From: Verrucomicrobia bacterium ADurb.Bin118 | GTDB lineage: Bacteria; Verrucomicrobiota; Verrucomicrobiia; Limisphaerales; MWDV01 | NCBI GenBank assembly: GCA_002070715.1 | Contig: MWDV01000134.1 | Coordinates: forward strand, 1-45,358 | DNA: 45,358 nt | Reading direction: 5' to 3' | In this document: positions 18,837 through 28,716 of the stretch, piece after piece | Layout: the number at the start of each line of letters is the position of its first letter | How positions within the stretch are numbered: position 1 is the first letter of the stretch | Position numbers and translations under genes: made by a program | Notes under the pieces: generated by a model | The model's input: only the letters and a program-made list of their open reading frames with translations | What the model was told of the DNA's origin: nothing | The model's database searches: none

Positions 18837-21800
18837 ATGAAAACAAACGCACTTCGCCACCTCTGTTTCGGCGCCGCCATCGCCGCCCTGGCTTTAACGG
18901 CCCCCGTTTCCTCCGCCCAAACGCTCAACGACGGCTTGATCTTCTATGCACCGTTTTCCAGTTCGCTTGACGACGTGGCGGGCGGCCGCGTCGGCCAGAT
19001 TCTCAGCCCCCCAACCTTGCATCCCTCCGGCGGGGTGGGCAACGGAGGTTATGTGCAGCTCCAGAATGACGTCTTTGCCGATGAACAAGTGGTGTGGTAT
19101 GAGGATCCCACCCCCGCCACCACCGATTTTTCCTTCCAAATCTGGGTGCGGGCAGGAGATGCCTATTCGGTGTGGAATTTGCAGAAGGACGTTGATTTTG
19201 CTTTCGCCGCCAACAAGGACTGGGGTGCCGGACCGAACGTCGGTTGGGTGCTGGCCCGGCAAGACGGCGATGACGACGGGGACAAGTTTCAATGGAACCT
19301 AAACACCGTAGGCGGCACGCGCAAGGACCTCGATTTGCGGGCGGCGCCCAGTGTGGTTTTTGATGGCGACTGGCACCAAATTCTTGTCACCTATCAACGC
19401 GACGGCCAGGCGAGGTTCTACCGGGACGGCGTCGCCATCGCGGCGGTGGACATTTCCGCCAATACGGGGAGCATCCGCCCCACGCTGGGCACCTGGGTCA
19501 CCAACAACATCCTCGCGCTCGGACAGGATGCCACGCTGCGTTTTTATCACGCGACGGATCCCTATAACGTCTCCAGTTACAACGGGGATCTCGACGAAGC
19601 CGCCATGTGGGATCGAGTCCTGACGCCGGAAGAAGCCGCCGCCGCCTATCTTAAGGGCAAAAACGGAGTGAATTGGAACAGTGCGCAGGCCCTGGTTTTC
19701 GTTCAACAGCCCGTGGGCGGCACCCGTTATGCCAGCGATACGTTCCCCCTTTCCTGTACGGTCGCCAGCGATCGCGGGCCGGTGTCGTACCAATGGTACA
19801 AAGACGGCAACCCCATCGCCAACGCCACCAACCGCACCCTGCTCCTGACCGATCTTACCGCCGGGCAGGCCAACTACACGGTCGTGGCCCGCGACCCGGT
19901 GGGCAGCGTGACCAGCACCCCGGCCACCGTCCGGGTGCTTTCCACCGCGAACATCACCGAGGCGCTGGCCGTGTATTTGAACTTTGATGACAACATTGAC
20001 GCCCAGGGCAGCGCGACCATTTATCCCAACCCCACCGGCAATGATCCCAATCCAAAATACGCCGCCGGGCGGGTGGGCCAGGCCGCCGACTTTAATAACG
20101 ACGCCTCCGGCTCCGGCATTCCCACCGATTGGGTCCTTTCCCTGGGCGACATTGAATGGATTTACACCAACAACTGGACGTTCTCGCTCTGGGTCAATAT
20201 GGAAAACAATTTGTGGGGCGGCTTGTTGGGCAATAAAAATTGGAGCAGCGGCGAAAACCTGGGCTGGGTTTTCTCGCCGCACAACAACGACTTGGTGAAT
20301 TATAAAGCCAAAGGCGGGCCGCGCCGGGACTTCGGCGGGGTGAATGTCCGCGACGGCGTCTGGCATCATGTCGTGGGGGTGTTCAACCGTGATCTGAACA
20401 TGGTTTACGTTTATGTGGACGGCAATCTGAGCAGTTCCGCCTCCCTGGGCCAGACCGGCTGGGAAACATTAACCCCCGACAACCTCTATCCCAACGACAC
20501 GCTCGTGGGCGGCAGCGGCAACGGGCCGTACGCGGGCAAAGGCCGGATTGATGACCTGGGCCTTTGGACGCGCACCCTGACGCCCGGGGAAATTTTTGCG
20601 ATTTATGAGCAGGGCACCGCGGGCAAGCCGTTGACGACGGCGGTGGCCGTCACCAGCCCCAACATCACCAGCCATCCGCGCGGACGCACCGTTTACGAGG
20701 GGCAACAAGTCACGCTGACGGGGACGGCGGTGGGATCGGCGCCGCTGGCTTATCAGTGGTTCCGGGACGGCAATGCGGTGGCCGAGGCGACGACGGCGGC
20801 TTTGCAGTTTGTCCCCATTACCTTGGATGACTCCGGAGATTACACCCTGGTTGTCACCAATCGTTTCGGCGCCGTCACCAGCGAGGTCGCCACCGTGACG
20901 GTCCGCGCCATTACCGACATCACCTCGGGTTTGACGGTCTATTTGAATTTGGATGACAACCTGCAAGGGGCGGCTGGCACGACGCACTCGGGTACCCCGA
21001 TTGGAAACCAACCCACACCGAAATATGTGGACGGTCAGATCGGTCGCGCCGCCAGCTTTGACAACGACAGCACCGATGGCCCTCCCAGTGACTGGGCCGT
21101 CTCCCTGGGGAACATCGAATCCCTATACGCGGGCAGTTGGAGTTGCTCGCTGTGGGTCCGGGCCACCAAAGGCAACGATGGCGCGCTCATCGGGAACAAG
21201 GATTGGAACGACGGCAGCAATATCGGATGGGTCTTCGTGCCCACCCGCGTCCGCGCTTTCAATTTCCGCGCGGAAGGCGGGCCCACCCGGATGGATATTG
21301 GCACCGTGAACACCCTGGATGGTCAATGGCATCACGTGGTCGCAACCTTTGACCGGGAGATCAACCGGGTTCATTACTACGTGGATGGCTTTCTGAATTA
21401 TTCCACCAACCTGGCCGTGACCGGCATGGAATCCCTGACGCCCGCCAACTTCCCCAATGATACGTTGATTGGCGGCAGCGGCAACGGCCGGTGGAGCGGC
21501 GCCGGGTTCGTGGACGACGTGGGCCTCTGGGAACGGCCGCTGAGTGGACAAGAAGTCATGGCGATCTATACGCAGGGATTGCAACGCGAGCCCTTGACCA
21601 CCGCCGGACCGCAGGCCTATGTCCCCTTGATTTTGGCCCCGCCCCCCAGCCGGACCTGCGTGGCCGGGGTCCGCTCTGTCTTTACTGTGGGGGCGGTCGG
21701 CAGCCCGCCGTTGACTTATCAGTGGTACCGCAACGGAGTCAGTTTGGCGGGACAAACGCAGGCAAACCTGGAGTGGCTGACCACACCGGCGGACGCGGGA

Positions 21801-22796
21801 GCGGAGTTTACGGTGGTGGTGGGCAACGCTTACGGTTCGGTCACCAGCACTCCGCCGGCCATCCTCACGGTGACCCCCGCCCCCGCGGCGGTGACCAACG
21901 GATTGGTGGTTTATCTAAACTTCGATAACAACATCCAAGGGCAGGCGGGCACGACGGTTCACGGTACGGCCATCGGCAACGTGGGCCAGGAAAAATACAC
22001 GACGGGCGTGGTGGGCAGCGCGGCAGCGCAGTTTGATAACGAGCCTATCAATGAGCCCATCGTAACCGATTGGGCCATCTCGCTGGGCGATATCGAGTGG
22101 CTCTACGCCGGGAGCTTCAGCTTCGCCCTTTGGGTCAAAACCACGGATACCTACGGCACCCTCCTGGGCAACAAGAGTTGGCTCTCCGGCACCAACGTCG
22201 GCTGGTGCATCAGCCAGTACCGCAACCCCAACTGGTTGAACTACCGGGCGGAAGGCGTCTTGCGCCGTGATATAGGCAACTCCCCCTGGGCGGATGATCA
22301 ATGGCACCACGTGGCCGCAGTCTTCCACCGCGAAGGCAACCGCGTGTTCACTTATGTGGACGGCAACCTGACGGCGCACCACAGTATCGGGAACACGGGA
22401 TACGAGGGCCTGACGCCCACGGACATCATGACGACGCTGGTCGGCAGCAGCGGCGATACGCACGACAGCAGTTTCGGTTCGGTGGATGATCTCGGGATGT
22501 GGGCCCGACCGTTGGGTGAAGCCGAAGTTCTGGCCATCTATCAAGCCGGACAGCAAGGCAAGCCGCTGACCGAAGCGCAGGTCGCCCTCGGGCCGCCAAC
22601 CCTCGGCATCACCGCCGACGCCGACGCCATTACGTTGATCTTCCCGGTTTGGGCGGCGGACTACACGCTGGAATCCAGCGCGTCCCTCACCGGGACATGG
22701 ACTGAGGTCACGGCGGCGCGCTCCGAAGTTGACGAACAGATTCACGTCACGGTCCCGCGGGGTCCGGGAGCGCAGTTCTTCCGGTTGGTGCGCTAA
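18837..22796 (+). CDS. Large secreted protein with four LamG and three Ig-like modules
   Basis: A 1319-residue exported protein. The signal peptide ends near residue 27 (VSSAQ). LamG modules span roughly residues 28-280, 372-600, 697-925 and 1018-1248, separated by Ig-like domains at about 284-368, 607-690 and 928-1013 (each with a YQWY/YQWF tryptophan motif). A terminal beta domain of about 65 residues ends in QFFRLVR. Each later LamG repeat starts with a variant of VYLNFDDNI and contains LGNKNW or a similar string and WHHVVAVF, so they arose by duplication. LamG folds bind carbohydrates or proteins; a role at the cell surface or in polysaccharide capture is likely but not shown. There is no PEP-CTERM tail. 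Confidence 0.88.
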   Translation: MKTNALRHLCFGAAIAALALTAPVSSAQTLNDGLIFYAPFSSSLDDVAGGRVGQILSPPTLHPSGGVGNGGYVQLQNDVFADEQVVWYEDPTPATTDFSFQIWVRAGDAYSVWNLQKDVDFAFAANKDWGAGPNVGWVLARQDGDDDGDKFQWNLNTVGGTRKDLDLRAAPSVVFDGDWHQILVTYQRDGQARFYRDGVAIAAVDISANTGSIRPTLGTWVTNNILALGQDATLRFYHATDPYNVSSYNGDLDEAAMWDRVLTPEEAAAAYLKGKNGVNWNSAQALVFVQQPVGGTRYASDTFPLSCTVASDRGPVSYQWYKDGNPIANATNRTLLLTDLTAGQANYTVVARDPVGSVTSTPATVRVLSTANITEALAVYLNFDDNIDAQGSATIYPNPTGNDPNPKYAAGRVGQAADFNNDASGSGIPTDWVLSLGDIEWIYTNNWTFSLWVNMENNLWGGLLGNKNWSSGENLGWVFSPHNNDLVNYKAKGGPRRDFGGVNVRDGVWHHVVGVFNRDLNMVYVYVDGNLSSSASLGQTGWETLTPDNLYPNDTLVGGSGNGPYAGKGRIDDLGLWTRTLTPGEIFAIYEQGTAGKPLTTAVAVTSPNITSHPRGRTVYEGQQVTLTGTAVGSAPLAYQWFRDGNAVAEATTAALQFVPITLDDSGDYTLVVTNRFGAVTSEVATVTVRAITDITSGLTVYLNLDDNLQGAAGTTHSGTPIGNQPTPKYVDGQIGRAASFDNDSTDGPPSDWAVSLGNIESLYAGSWSCSLWVRATKGNDGALIGNKDWNDGSNIGWVFVPTRVRAFNFRAEGGPTRMDIGTVNTLDGQWHHVVATFDREINRVHYYVDGFLNYSTNLAVTGMESLTPANFPNDTLIGGSGNGRWSGAGFVDDVGLWERPLSGQEVMAIYTQGLQREPLTTAGPQAYVPLILAPPPSRTCVAGVRSVFTVGAVGSPPLTYQWYRNGVSLAGQTQANLEWLTTPADAGAEFTVVVGNAYGSVTSTPPAILTVTPAPAAVTNGLVVYLNFDNNIQGQAGTTVHGTAIGNVGQEKYTTGVVGSAAAQFDNEPINEPIVTDWAISLGDIEWLYAGSFSFALWVKTTDTYGTLLGNKSWLSGTNVGWCISQYRNPNWLNYRAEGVLRRDIGNSPWADDQWHHVAAVFHREGNRVFTYVDGNLTAHHSIGNTGYEGLTPTDIMTTLVGSSGDTHDSSFGSVDDLGMWARPLGEAEVLAIYQAGQQGKPLTEAQVALGPPTLGITADADAITLIFPVWAADYTLESSASLTGTWTEVTAARSEVDEQIHVTVPRGPGAQFFRLVR

Positions 22797-22815
22797 AACC
22801 TGATTGCGGTTGGCG

Positions 22816-22857
22816 AATGGCTGGCTCGGCGTTCAAACCCGGACCAGCCATTTTCTT
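22816..22857 (+). terminator. Rho-independent terminator after the four-LamG gene
   Basis: Perfect 9-bp arms AATGGCTGG (22816-22824) and CCAGCCATT (22844-22852) around a 19-base loop that can pair further inside, followed by TTCTTT. It lies 20 bases after the stop codon. Confidence 0.7.
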
Positions 22858-22982
22858 TGAATCCGCCCGCGCGACAATTCACGGTCTCCGGATGGAGTAA
22901 ACCGAATTCTGCATCTCTCTCCCCCACCCTTTAACCTTGGCCCCGGGATTCGAATGTTGGATCCTGCTCCCGCGAGGAAGGT

Positions 22983-25900
22983 ATGATGAAGCAAAACAAG
23001 CCTGACAGGAAACGATGGTTGATCAATCAGTTGGCAGCGGCCAGTCTGCTGGCGGCCATGACGGCGCTAGGCGCCAGCGGCACCTGGATGAATCCCGCCG
23101 GGGGTAGTTGGACCAACCCTGCGAACTGGAACGCCGGAATCGTGGCGGACGGCGCGGGCAACGCCGCCAACTTCACCGCGCTCAGCCTGTCCGCCGACGT
23201 CGTGGTGACGCTGGATGCGCCGCGCACAATTGGCATCCTCAATTTCGGTGATCAAAATGCTCCCCCGCACCGGTGGTTTCTCCAGAGCGGCACCGGCGGC
23301 GCTCTGACCTTCGCCGGGACCAGTCCCACCGTCGCGGTCCTGGGCGCGCCCACCACGATCGCCGCGCCCATTCACGGTCCGGCGGGGTTAACCAAGGTGG
23401 GCGGCGGCAAATTAATCCTGGGTGCGGCCGGCACCCTCGGCGGCGCAATCACGGTCAATGCGGGCACCCTGGCGGTGGAGGACCCGCTGACGGGCACGAA
23501 CTTGACCGTCCGATCCGGCGCGACGTTATCGGGCAACGGCAGCATCACCTGTCCGGTGGTCATTCAAGCCGGTGGCACGATTGCGCCCGGCGGCGATGAT
23601 CCGGGCACCCTCACTTTGCAAAACACGCTCACGTTGGCCGGCACCGCGCGTTTTCGGATGGCCAAAACCGGAATATCGCTGGTTTATGACCAGCTCGGAG
23701 GCATCGGCAACCTCACTTGCGGTGGCACCTTGATCGTGACCAATACCGGCGCGTGGCCCCTCGAGGCAGGCGATACGCTCACCCTCTTTTCCGCCGCGGC
23801 GTACACCGGCGCGTTTGCCAATCTGATCCTGCCCCCGCTGCCGCCTCCGCTGGCTTGGGACACCGCCCATCTGGTACGGAATGGTTCGCTGGCCGTCATC
23901 AATGCCACGAACGCGCCCGTGATCATCCGCCCGCCGGACAACCTCACCGTGACGCAACCCGATTCCGCGCATTTTGAGGCCATCGCGGCCGGCACCCCGC
24001 CCTTGGCTTATCAATGGCACAAAGACGGCCAACCCCTTCCGGGGGCCACGCAGGATCATTTCGACCTGCCCGCCAGCACCACGAACGATGCCGGCGGTTA
24101 TTCGGTGGTCGTCACCAACAATTTCGGCAGCACCACCAGCACGGTGGCGTTGTTGAAGGTGTTGCCGCCCGGCCAGTCCGTCTCGGTGACCAATGGTTTG
24201 GTGGTGTATTTGAATTTCGATGGCAACCTGGCGGCGCAGGGCGGCACCACCAACGCGGGGAAACTTTATACGGGCGGTGCGGCCCGCGGCCCGCGGTACG
24301 TGCCCGGTCTCATCGGATCGGCCGCTTCATTCACGAACGCTTCCACCTCGGGACAACCAAACGATTGGGCGGTGACGCTGGGCAACCTGGAGTGGATCTA
24401 CGCGGACAGCTTCAGCGTCTCGCTTTGGATTCGCACCACCTCCAGCAGTGATGGCGGCATTCTCGGCAACAAGAACTGGTCCTCGGGCGCCAATGTCGGC
24501 TGGGTGATTTCCAACATGAACGGAAAGAACGTCAACTGGAACGCCGCAGGCGGTTCGCGGCGGGACATTGGATTGAACCCGCCGTTCGCGGATGGCCACT
24601 GGCATTTGATCACGTTGACGTTTAATCGCGAAGCGAACGAGGTCATCAGCTATGTGGACGGCGTGGTCCTCAGCATCAGCGACATCAGCCCTTCCGGTTC
24701 GGCGTCCTTCAATGCCGGGCTGCCTACGCTCGTCGGCAGCAGCGGCAGTGGCGCTTATTCGGGTTATGCCGACGTGGACGATCTCGGCATGTGGACGCGG
24801 GTGCTGAGTGCGGAGGACGTTTCCGGCATTTACGCGGCGGGCTTGAACCACCGGCCATTGACAACGGCGGTGCCCGGCGTGCCGCCGGTCATTACCAACC
24901 AACCGGTCAACCTGGCGGTGACGCCCGGATTGGATGCGGTTTTCAGCGTGGGCGCCAGCGGCGATGGTCCTTTTACTTACCAATGGCGGTTCAACGGGAA
25001 TGATCTGCCGGGCGCTACGAACGCCATGCTGGTGATTCCGGCGGCGACCGCGGCGGATCAAGGGATGTACACCGTGCTGGTCAGCAGCGGCTCGGGCGCG
25101 GTGCTCAGCAGCGGCGCCCGCCTGACGCTCTACGAGTGGGCGGTGACCGGTCAATGGGATTTCGAGCACGGCGATTTGCGCGCGACCGTGGGGACCGATC
25201 TGGAATACATCGGTGACACTGCGCAACACGTGTCGTTTCCGCTGCGGACGATTCAAGGCCGGCTCGCCCGGGTCATGGCCTTCGGCGCCAATACCCCGAA
25301 CCAGGGATTTTATCTGCGTCACGGCGGCCGCCCCAACGGCGGCGGGCATTTCGTCAATCAATACACGCTGCTCATGGACGTCATGTTTCCGGCGGCCAGC
25401 AGCGGTCAGTGGCGGGCTTTGTGGCAGACGGATCCTTTCAATCACGAAGACAACGAGGCGGAGTTTTACGTGGGCCACACCGATGGCATCGGCGCCGAGG
25501 ACCAATTACACGGCACGCTGGCCGCGGACACTTGGTATCGCCTCGCTTTTGCCGTCAACCTCGCCGCCCCCGAGGGACAGCAACTCATGAAATACGTGAA
25601 CGGGACGCTCGTGGCCGCGCAATCGTTGAGCGGCGGGGTGGATGGACGATTTGCGCTGGGCCCCACCGCCCAGCTCTTCACCTCGGGGCGGCCTGGGTTC
25701 ACCCAGCCGGGTTTGGTGAGCAGCCTCCAATTTGTCAACGGTTGGATGCCGCCGGCGGCCATTGCCGCCTTGGGCGCGCCCACTGCGGACGGACTTCCCC
25801 CCGGCAACAGCGTGCTCAAGATTCAAGGGCTGGGCCGCAACGCCTCGACGCTCGAACTGGTTTGGAGCGGGCCCGGCAGGGAAGTGCAACTCCAGCAAAC

Positions 25901-28511
25901 TTCCAACCTGGCCGCCCCCACTTGGAAAAATTTGCTGGCCCCGACGACGAACCGGCAGATGGATATTCCCCTCACGGTCGAACAAACCTATTTCCGGCTG
26001 CAACAGGAGCGCCCCGACATTCGGGTCGGCCAGTTGCCGGATGACCAACAATCCCTGCCCTCCAAACAAATCCTGCGGGCGGCAGGCCGGCAAATCCAGT
26101 TCGGCGGACGCCCGGTGGATCTTGCGTTATCGCCGGATGGCCGGACGGTTTACATCAAGAACATGCGCAATCTGGTGGTGGTGGATGCCGCCGGATGGCA
26201 GGTTCGACAGACGCTGGCCTACCCGGGTAACGGCGCCTCGATGCACGGGGTGGCGGTGAGTCCTGATGGTACGCATGTTTATGTCACCGGCGCTGGCAAC
26301 GAACTTTACGATTGGACGGTTGCCCACAATGGCGTGGTCACCTTCGCCCGTACCATTGCCTTGCCGGGCGGGTCCTACCCGTGCGGATTGGCCCTTTCCC
26401 GCGATGGCAGCCAGGCTTATGTGTGCCTCTCCGTCGCCAACAAACTCGCCGTGGTCAATCTGGCCAACGGCACCGTCACCCGGCAAATCAACGTCGGGAT
26501 TGCGCCGTGGGATGTCGTGGTATCGCCGGATGGCAACACCGCCTACGTTTCCGACTGGGGCGGACGCTTTCCCACCGCCGGCGATTTGACGGCGCCTTCC
26601 GCCGGTACCCCGGTGATTGTGGATGACCGCGGCGTTGCCGCGAGCGGGGCCTTGTCCGTGGTCAACCTGTTAAGCGGCCAGGAAACCGCCAAGGTCAGCA
26701 CTGATTTGCATCCCTGCGATCTGGAACTCAGCGCCGACGGCGCCACCCTGTACGTGGCCAACGCCAACTCGGACACGGTGACGGTTCTGGATACCGCCAC
26801 CCGGACCATCCGCGAAACCATTCTGGTCCGTCCCGATCCGAGTTTCCCCTACGGCAGCGCCAGCACCGGACTGGCTTTGAGCCGGGACGGCAAGACGTTG
26901 TTTGTGGCCAGTGGCGGCAACAACGCGGTGGCGGTGGTGGAACTGCCGAACGCCCCGCATGCCAACAGTCGTTTGCGCGGTTTCCTGCCCACGGACTGGT
27001 ATCCCGGCGCGGTGATCGCCGATGACCATTTCATCTATGTCGCGAACGTGAAAGGCTTGGGGACGCGGTTGGGGCAGCCGAATGTTACCGCTTGGGGAAT
27101 TGGAGCGCATTTGGGCACTGCCAATCGGATTCCCCTGCCCGAACCGGAGTCACTGGCGAAATACACGGCCCAGGTGTTCGAGGATGGGCGCGTACCGCAA
27201 ATCCGGCAAACCCAGCGGGTTCGTCGCCCGGATCAACCGCCGGTCCCCGTGCCGGCGCGCGTGGGCGAGCCCTCCGTGTTTCATCACGTCGTCTATATCC
27301 TCAAGGAGAACAAGACCTACGATCAAATGTTCGGCGACCTGCCCCAGGGCAACGGAGATTCCAACCTCTGCATCTATCCGCGCTGGGTGTCGCCCAATCA
27401 CCATGCGTTGGCGGAACAATACGTCCTGCTCGACAATTTTTACTGCAGCGGCGTGGTCTCGGCAGATGGCCATTCCTGGAGCACCGAGGGCAACGTGACC
27501 GATCATCTGGAGAAAGCCTTTGGCGGCTTCACCCGCAGCTACACCTTCGGCGATGATCCGTTGACCTACTCCTCGACCGGGTTCATCTGGAACAATGTGC
27601 TCCAGCACGGCCTGACTTTCCGCAATTACGGAGAAATGGATTATGCCTCCACTTCGCCCAAAAAAACCTGGGCGGAAATTTATCAGGACTGGAAAGACGG
27701 CACCGGCGCGATTCGTTACGTGCAAAATATCGGGATCGCGTCGCTGCGCCCTTACAGTTCCACCAATGTGCCCGGCTGGAATTTGGACATCCCGGACGTG
27801 GTCCGCGCCGACGGCTTCATCAAGGAATTGCGGCAGGCGGAAACCAACGGCGTCTGGGAATCGTTCCACTTCCTTTACCTGCCTAACGATCACACGGGCG
27901 GACCGCCCTCCCCGCGCGCGCAGGTGGCGGACAATGACGTCTCCCTGGGCCGGGTGGTGGAGGCCATCACCACAAGCATCTTTGCCAGCAACACCGTCAT
28001 CTTTGTGATCGAGGACGATCCCCAAAGCGGCTATGACCACGTGGACGCGCATCGTTCGATCTGCCTCGTGATCAGCCCCTACACCAAACGCGGCGAAGTG
28101 ATCAGCACCTTCTATAATCAGGCGGGCGTGCTGCACACCATGCAGCGGATTCTGGGCGTGCCGGCCATGAACCAGCAGGATGCCATGGCGCCGTTGATGT
28201 TTGAATGTTTCACCAACGTGCCGAATTTCACGCCCTACACCGCCCTGCCCAATAACGTCCCGTTGGATGAAGGCGTGGTTGCCACCGGACCGCCCTCGCG
28301 CAAACAGCAATACTGGGCGAAACAACTGGCGAAAATGGATTTCAGCAAACCCGACCGGATTGATGACGACCTCTTCAACCGGTACATCTGGTGGACGATC
28401 AAAGGCGATCAACCGTATCCCGCCCGGTTCGTGGGCGGCCACGGCAAGGGTTTGAAACGGCTTGGCCTCGCCCGCGACCCGAACGCGCGCGACGACGATG
28501 ACGACGACTGA
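22983..28511 (+). CDS. Giant secreted fusion: LamG/Ig modules + YncE-like propeller + phosphoesterase
   Basis: A 1842-residue exported protein. After a signal peptide (cleavage near ALGA, residue 31) come an autotransporter-associated beta-strand repeat (about 132-186), an Ig domain (312-394), a LamG module (400-630), a second Ig (633-716), a LamG-like module related to the PEP-CTERM protein (719-935), and a terminal domain ending YFRLQQ near 1009. Then a YncE-like seven-bladed propeller (about 1038-1360, repeated SPDG blades) and an alkaline-phosphatase-superfamily phosphoesterase (about 1430-1775). Expected metal/active residues are E1442 and N1443 (ENKTYD), S1498 or S1500 (GHSWSTEG), and D1678/D1679 (EDDPQSG). 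The propeller-phosphoesterase pair is a known arrangement; the N-terminal thousand residues are an addition. The protein ends in six Asp. GAGGAAGG just upstream supports the start. Confidence 0.88.
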   Translation: MMKQNKPDRKRWLINQLAAASLLAAMTALGASGTWMNPAGGSWTNPANWNAGIVADGAGNAANFTALSLSADVVVTLDAPRTIGILNFGDQNAPPHRWFLQSGTGGALTFAGTSPTVAVLGAPTTIAAPIHGPAGLTKVGGGKLILGAAGTLGGAITVNAGTLAVEDPLTGTNLTVRSGATLSGNGSITCPVVIQAGGTIAPGGDDPGTLTLQNTLTLAGTARFRMAKTGISLVYDQLGGIGNLTCGGTLIVTNTGAWPLEAGDTLTLFSAAAYTGAFANLILPPLPPPLAWDTAHLVRNGSLAVINATNAPVIIRPPDNLTVTQPDSAHFEAIAAGTPPLAYQWHKDGQPLPGATQDHFDLPASTTNDAGGYSVVVTNNFGSTTSTVALLKVLPPGQSVSVTNGLVVYLNFDGNLAAQGGTTNAGKLYTGGAARGPRYVPGLIGSAASFTNASTSGQPNDWAVTLGNLEWIYADSFSVSLWIRTTSSSDGGILGNKNWSSGANVGWVISNMNGKNVNWNAAGGSRRDIGLNPPFADGHWHLITLTFNREANEVISYVDGVVLSISDISPSGSASFNAGLPTLVGSSGSGAYSGYADVDDLGMWTRVLSAEDVSGIYAAGLNHRPLTTAVPGVPPVITNQPVNLAVTPGLDAVFSVGASGDGPFTYQWRFNGNDLPGATNAMLVIPAATAADQGMYTVLVSSGSGAVLSSGARLTLYEWAVTGQWDFEHGDLRATVGTDLEYIGDTAQHVSFPLRTIQGRLARVMAFGANTPNQGFYLRHGGRPNGGGHFVNQYTLLMDVMFPAASSGQWRALWQTDPFNHEDNEAEFYVGHTDGIGAEDQLHGTLAADTWYRLAFAVNLAAPEGQQLMKYVNGTLVAAQSLSGGVDGRFALGPTAQLFTSGRPGFTQPGLVSSLQFVNGWMPPAAIAALGAPTADGLPPGNSVLKIQGLGRNASTLELVWSGPGREVQLQQTSNLAAPTWKNLLAPTTNRQMDIPLTVEQTYFRLQQERPDIRVGQLPDDQQSLPSKQILRAAGRQIQFGGRPVDLALSPDGRTVYIKNMRNLVVVDAAGWQVRQTLAYPGNGASMHGVAVSPDGTHVYVTGAGNELYDWTVAHNGVVTFARTIALPGGSYPCGLALSRDGSQAYVCLSVANKLAVVNLANGTVTRQINVGIAPWDVVVSPDGNTAYVSDWGGRFPTAGDLTAPSAGTPVIVDDRGVAASGALSVVNLLSGQETAKVSTDLHPCDLELSADGATLYVANANSDTVTVLDTATRTIRETILVRPDPSFPYGSASTGLALSRDGKTLFVASGGNNAVAVVELPNAPHANSRLRGFLPTDWYPGAVIADDHFIYVANVKGLGTRLGQPNVTAWGIGAHLGTANRIPLPEPESLAKYTAQVFEDGRVPQIRQTQRVRRPDQPPVPVPARVGEPSVFHHVVYILKENKTYDQMFGDLPQGNGDSNLCIYPRWVSPNHHALAEQYVLLDNFYCSGVVSADGHSWSTEGNVTDHLEKAFGGFTRSYTFGDDPLTYSSTGFIWNNVLQHGLTFRNYGEMDYASTSPKKTWAEIYQDWKDGTGAIRYVQNIGIASLRPYSSTNVPGWNLDIPDVVRADGFIKELRQAETNGVWESFHFLYLPNDHTGGPPSPRAQVADNDVSLGRVVEAITTSIFASNTVIFVIEDDPQSGYDHVDAHRSICLVISPYTKRGEVISTFYNQAGVLHTMQRILGVPAMNQQDAMAPLMFECFTNVPNFTPYTALPNNVPLDEGVVATGPPSRKQQYWAKQLAKMDFSKPDRIDDDLFNRYIWWTIKGDQPYPARFVGGHGKGLKRLGLARDPNARDDDDDD

Positions 28512-28716
28512 ACGCGCCACCGGGCCCGGGTGACCCCATGCCCCGGTTGGACTAAGCCCGGCGCGCCCCAATCGGATTTACCGTTGCCGAATTTCAGACG
28601 GCGCATCATTCATCGGCGCACGGGCCGGATTATTCATCTGCGGACGGCGGATAAAATTTAAGCCGCGTCGTCTTTTGGCTTTTCTTCTGTGACGGCTGGG
28701 GTACCGTTTCTGCGCT

